From contig CM043961.1 of the NCBI GenBank assembly GCA_014529385.2, forward strand, positions 11,452,478-11,516,477: DNA of 64,000 nucleotides, read 5' to 3'. Source of the stretch: Adiantum capillus-veneris (taxonomy: Eukaryota; Streptophyta; Polypodiopsida; Polypodiales; Pteridaceae). The position numbers and the translations under genes are program-made. Each line of letters starts with the position of its first letter. Within the stretch, counting starts at the first letter, position 1. Shown here in pieces: positions 61,444 through 64,000 of the stretch. The notes beneath the pieces were generated by a model, which was given only the letters and a program-made list of their open reading frames with translations, was not told where the DNA came from and did not search any database.

Positions 61444-62640
61444 TCATCCACATCCTTCTTGAGCCTTGGCCATAGAAATATTTCTCCACACCTTTCAAGG
61501 TGGTGTCAATGCCGCGATGCCTTGCACAAGGTGGACAATGGCACTCTCTCAAAACCTTGTTCCTCAACCCTTGAGTAGCACACAACCTTGTCTTCTGCAT
61601 TAAATGACCTTCCTTTAGAGCATAGCCTGCAACTATCTTCCCACTCTGTAACCGGTCAAAGATGTCTACAAAATCTGGGTCTATGTCATACTCATCAACC
61701 ATATACTCAAAGTTCTGATAGGGAATCACCAACATAGCCAATACCTGTGGCTTGAGAGACAACGCGTCTGCCACCAAGTTCTTCTTTCCCTTAACATGGA
61801 TGATTTGAATATGAAATTGTAACAAAATTTTGTCCATCTCATCTGTTTGTCCAATAGTTGTTTCTAGGACAAGAAATATCTCAGACTTTGGTGATCAATG
61901 AAAACTGTAAAATCTGCTCCGAGTAGAAAATGGCACCATTGAGTGAGAGCATGGATGACTGCCAAATAGCTCCTTTTCGTAAATATGTGCAGCCGGCTAC
62001 GGTTCCAAGAACATTCTACTCTCATACGCTACAACATTCTACTCTCCAAGAACATTCTAATCTGTGCATTAAGACTGCGTCCACACACATCGCAGTAAAT
62101 CTCAACTTGTTTCTGCAAATCTGGTAGAATCAACACTAGACCAGACGTCAACTTTTCCTGTAGAGTTTTGAATGCTGCAATCTCTATTGGTCTCCAAGAA
62201 AAATGAACCCCTTTCTAAATCAAATTGTGTAATGGAGAAGCAATCTCTACAAACTTTCGAATGAACCGCCTGCAGTATGAACATACACCCTAAAAGCTGC
62301 GAACTTCATGTACATTCTTCAAATATGACCAATCGCAATTAGTTTCAACCTTGGCCAGGTCCATCTTTACACCCTCCTAAGAGACAATGTGTCCCAAAAA
62401 GTGTATCTCTGGCAAAGAAAACTCGCTCTTTTTCCCATTAACCACCAATCTATGTTGCCATAGAGCCTGGAAAAGCTGTAATAGATAGTGTCTATACTCT
62501 ACCTCACTCTTGGAGAATACGATGATGTCGTCAAAAAGGTGCCCACAGATGACCGATACTCTCTAAAAATCCCATCCATCATCATCTATTGTGCATTGCA
62601 AGAGCATTATGAGACCAAAAGGCCATTCTTATGGAATCAG
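61444..62640 (-). mobile_element. Partial chromovirus pol (integrase start, RNase H, RT), broken
   Basis: From left to right on the plus strand (reverse of coding): the H2C2 part of integrase and the RNase H end at 61837-61444 (QIIHVKGKKNLVADALSLKP, then ECHCPPCARHRGIDTTLKGV), RNase H at about 62080-61840, and RT thumb and palm at about 62600-62090 in decayed form. Only a slice of an element; several breaks. Confidence 0.75.
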
Positions 62641-62689
62641 GTGATTCCCAAAAAGACGGCACACCCCTTTACCTAGGAACACTAGAGAA

Positions 62690-63622
62690 AGAAACAAGAC
62701 TAGCGGGCTCACTGTACAGATATCCACAAATCGCCCTAACATGCCGTATGGAATTCTGGATTTTGCCCTGGCTCAAGTCACGTGGCAACGTACAGATTTC
62801 CGCTAATTCCGCTTGCTGATTTAGCGCCAGCTTTTGGGGAGCCTATGCTTTTGAGTTTGAAGGCTTTTCATGTAACTGTTTTTCCATGGCCAAGGGCCTT
62901 TAAATAAGACCCCTAGGCACTGTAACAGGGAACGAGAGGAACACAACCCAAACGTTCCGAAACGGAGATGGGAACGGAATGCCGTTCCAGAACGGGGTGT
63001 AACCGGAACGATGTTCCAGAATGGGCGGAACATGAGGTGGAACAGCGAAACGCGGGGCAGAATGGGCAAAAGTAGGCATTTGGGGGAAAAAAGGTGGGCT
63101 TTTGGGGGCAGATTTAGGGTTGTTCGGGGAACATATTTGGTGCAGTTTGAGGGCAAGTTAGGGGGCAGATTTGGGGGCAATTTTGCAGTTGTTCAGGAGT
63201 TTATTTGAGACTAGGCTGAATGGAGGTAATTCAATCCTTACTTTAGGTGGACCGTTCTAGCCCCGTTCCTGTTCCGGCCCCCCCTCCTCCTCCCCGTTCC
63301 CGTTCCGTTCCGTTCCGGACCCTCCCGTTCCTGTTCCCCGTTCCCGTTTTGAGTAACAATGCCCCTAGGTCTCTCTTTGGCTCATATGTGTTGACGAGCC
63401 TGAGCAAAGAGGACCCACGGGCAATTGTTCTTTGCTCAAGCATTAATACAAAAAGAAATACCGAGAGGGGCGCCAGTCTTTGGAGCCAATCTCTCTGGGC
63501 ATGGAACTACGCCGGGCCGTGTCGACTCAATTGAATTGTGATTTAAGTGTGAAGTATTTTAAAGTGATTCTCTCTCTTGTGTCGTGCTAGATTCTCAACT
63601 TGGGGTGTTCAAGTCTGTTACA
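62690..63622 (+). repeat. Inverted LTR (plus orientation), interrupted by a MITE
   Basis: GCCAGCTTTTGGGGAGCC at about 62826, the AAGGCTTTTCATGTAACTG block and GGGCCTTTAAATAAG match the reverse complement of LTR I/J. After the MITE come ATACAAAAAGAAATACCGAG (63450) and the end AAGTCTGTTACA at 63622. No primer site follows, so it is a 3' or solo LTR. The left border is uncertain. Confidence 0.7.
62910..63369. mobile_element. hAT-type MITE, 444 bp, with perfect 8-bp target duplication
   Basis: CCCCTAGG occurs at 62910-62917 and again at 63362-63369, directly bordering a 444-bp insert (62918-63361). The insert ends are inverted: CACTGTAACAGGGAACG at the left, and CATTGTTAC followed by CAAAACGGGAACG when the right end is read in reverse complement. 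Subterminal regions are rich in GGAACG and its complement. An 8-bp duplication and CA-starting inverted ends are hAT hallmarks. It has no transposase gene and is non-autonomous. Confidence 0.85.
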
Positions 63623-64000
63623 CAACCCTAGTGTTAAGTCAACGTTTCTTTGTATATTGTTGTAAAAAAGTTATGCTTTTATAGTTGCTCAGGTTCTAAA
63701 GACCTATAAGTATGTGGCCAAAGTGCAAGGTATATCCCAGATTATGTGAGTGGTCTTAATCGACAATTTTACGCAGTTATTGATCAACAACAAAGAATTA
63801 CTACAATGGAGCACCCGACTCGGGGGCCAGTGCTTCTTAGCCTCCCCTCTTGCTCGAGAAAAAAGTGAACTTTTAATTTGTGTTGGCTGTCTAGTTTAGT
63901 TTGGCGTTTTGCAATGATTCTACTTCCTATTCAAGTGACCTGTCAGTTTCACTTGATACGAAAGATGCAATGGATGCCAAATCTCCTTAGCATGTGTCAA
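63623..64000. other. No recognisable gene
   Basis: Unassigned sequence beyond the inverted LTR; nothing supported on either strand. Confidence 0.4.

Noticed and set aside
63247-63534. Proline-rich frame (PVPVPAPPPPP) as a protein
   Set aside because: It is the GGAACG/CGTTCC-rich end of the hAT MITE read in frame.

Overview
The window looks like nuclear DNA of a land plant, most likely a fern or another non-seed plant with a large, repeat-filled genome. The reasons are two lineages of plant Ty3/gypsy retrotransposons (one with a chromodomain, one Tat-like), plant telomere-type TTTAGGG motifs, a plant hAT relic with a DUF659 domain, a broken PPR gene of the type abundant in ferns, and a spliced host gene with plant-type introns. 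The fern call is inference. Almost everything here is repeat; only one host gene is recognised with confidence, the GINS subunit PSF2, on the minus strand at 34992-36072. Its N-terminal exons are not in the window.

Layout. About 0.6-11.5 kb holds an old minus-strand Tat-like Ty3/gypsy element (gag, protease, RT-RNase H, integrase) with an unusually long leader. That leader carries a diverged ~290-bp tandem array, each unit centred on a ~22-bp palindrome. Downstream of integrase lies an extra reading frame with a second retropepsin-like domain. 12-15 kb holds scraps of other retroelements, an unidentified reading frame and a run of 29 G. 15.5-17.4 kb is a decayed PPR gene with a 302-bp tandem duplication next to it. 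18-20 kb is a hAT transposase relic. 21.2-22.3 kb is a second ~280-bp tandem array with a different 22-bp palindrome. 23.5-26.3 kb has three consecutive unidentified coding blocks, each preceded by a splice-acceptor-like sequence. 26.4-33.7 kb is a local duplication of a 2.4-kb segment containing a dead reverse transcriptase; the right copy is interrupted by two ~1.1-kb inserts. 34-37.6 kb is the PSF2 neighbourhood.

From 37.6 kb to 63.6 kb lies a nest of related chromodomain Ty3/gypsy elements, nearly all on the minus strand. They share LTR ends (TGTNACA), an initiator-Met tRNA primer site (TGGTATCAGAGC), a pyrimidine-rich plus-strand copy of the polypurine tract, and a hairpin just inside it. 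One copy (53.0-56.0 kb) sits inside another (50.9-58.0 kb) with near-matching 5-bp target duplications on both, and its LTRs are much more alike, so it is younger. Several members are short forms carrying only gag or gag-protease. LTRs carry arrays of telo-box (AAACCCTAA) or TGACGTGGCA motifs. One element contains a foreign ~0.6-kb segment with a 10-bp-phased array of heat-shock-element half sites in front of a TATA box. A 444-bp hAT-type MITE with a perfect 8-bp target duplication interrupts an inverted LTR near the right end.

The strongest candidates for something undescribed are the two palindrome-centred ~280-290-bp arrays, the heat-shock-element array, the telo-box LTRs and the three-block unknown gene.
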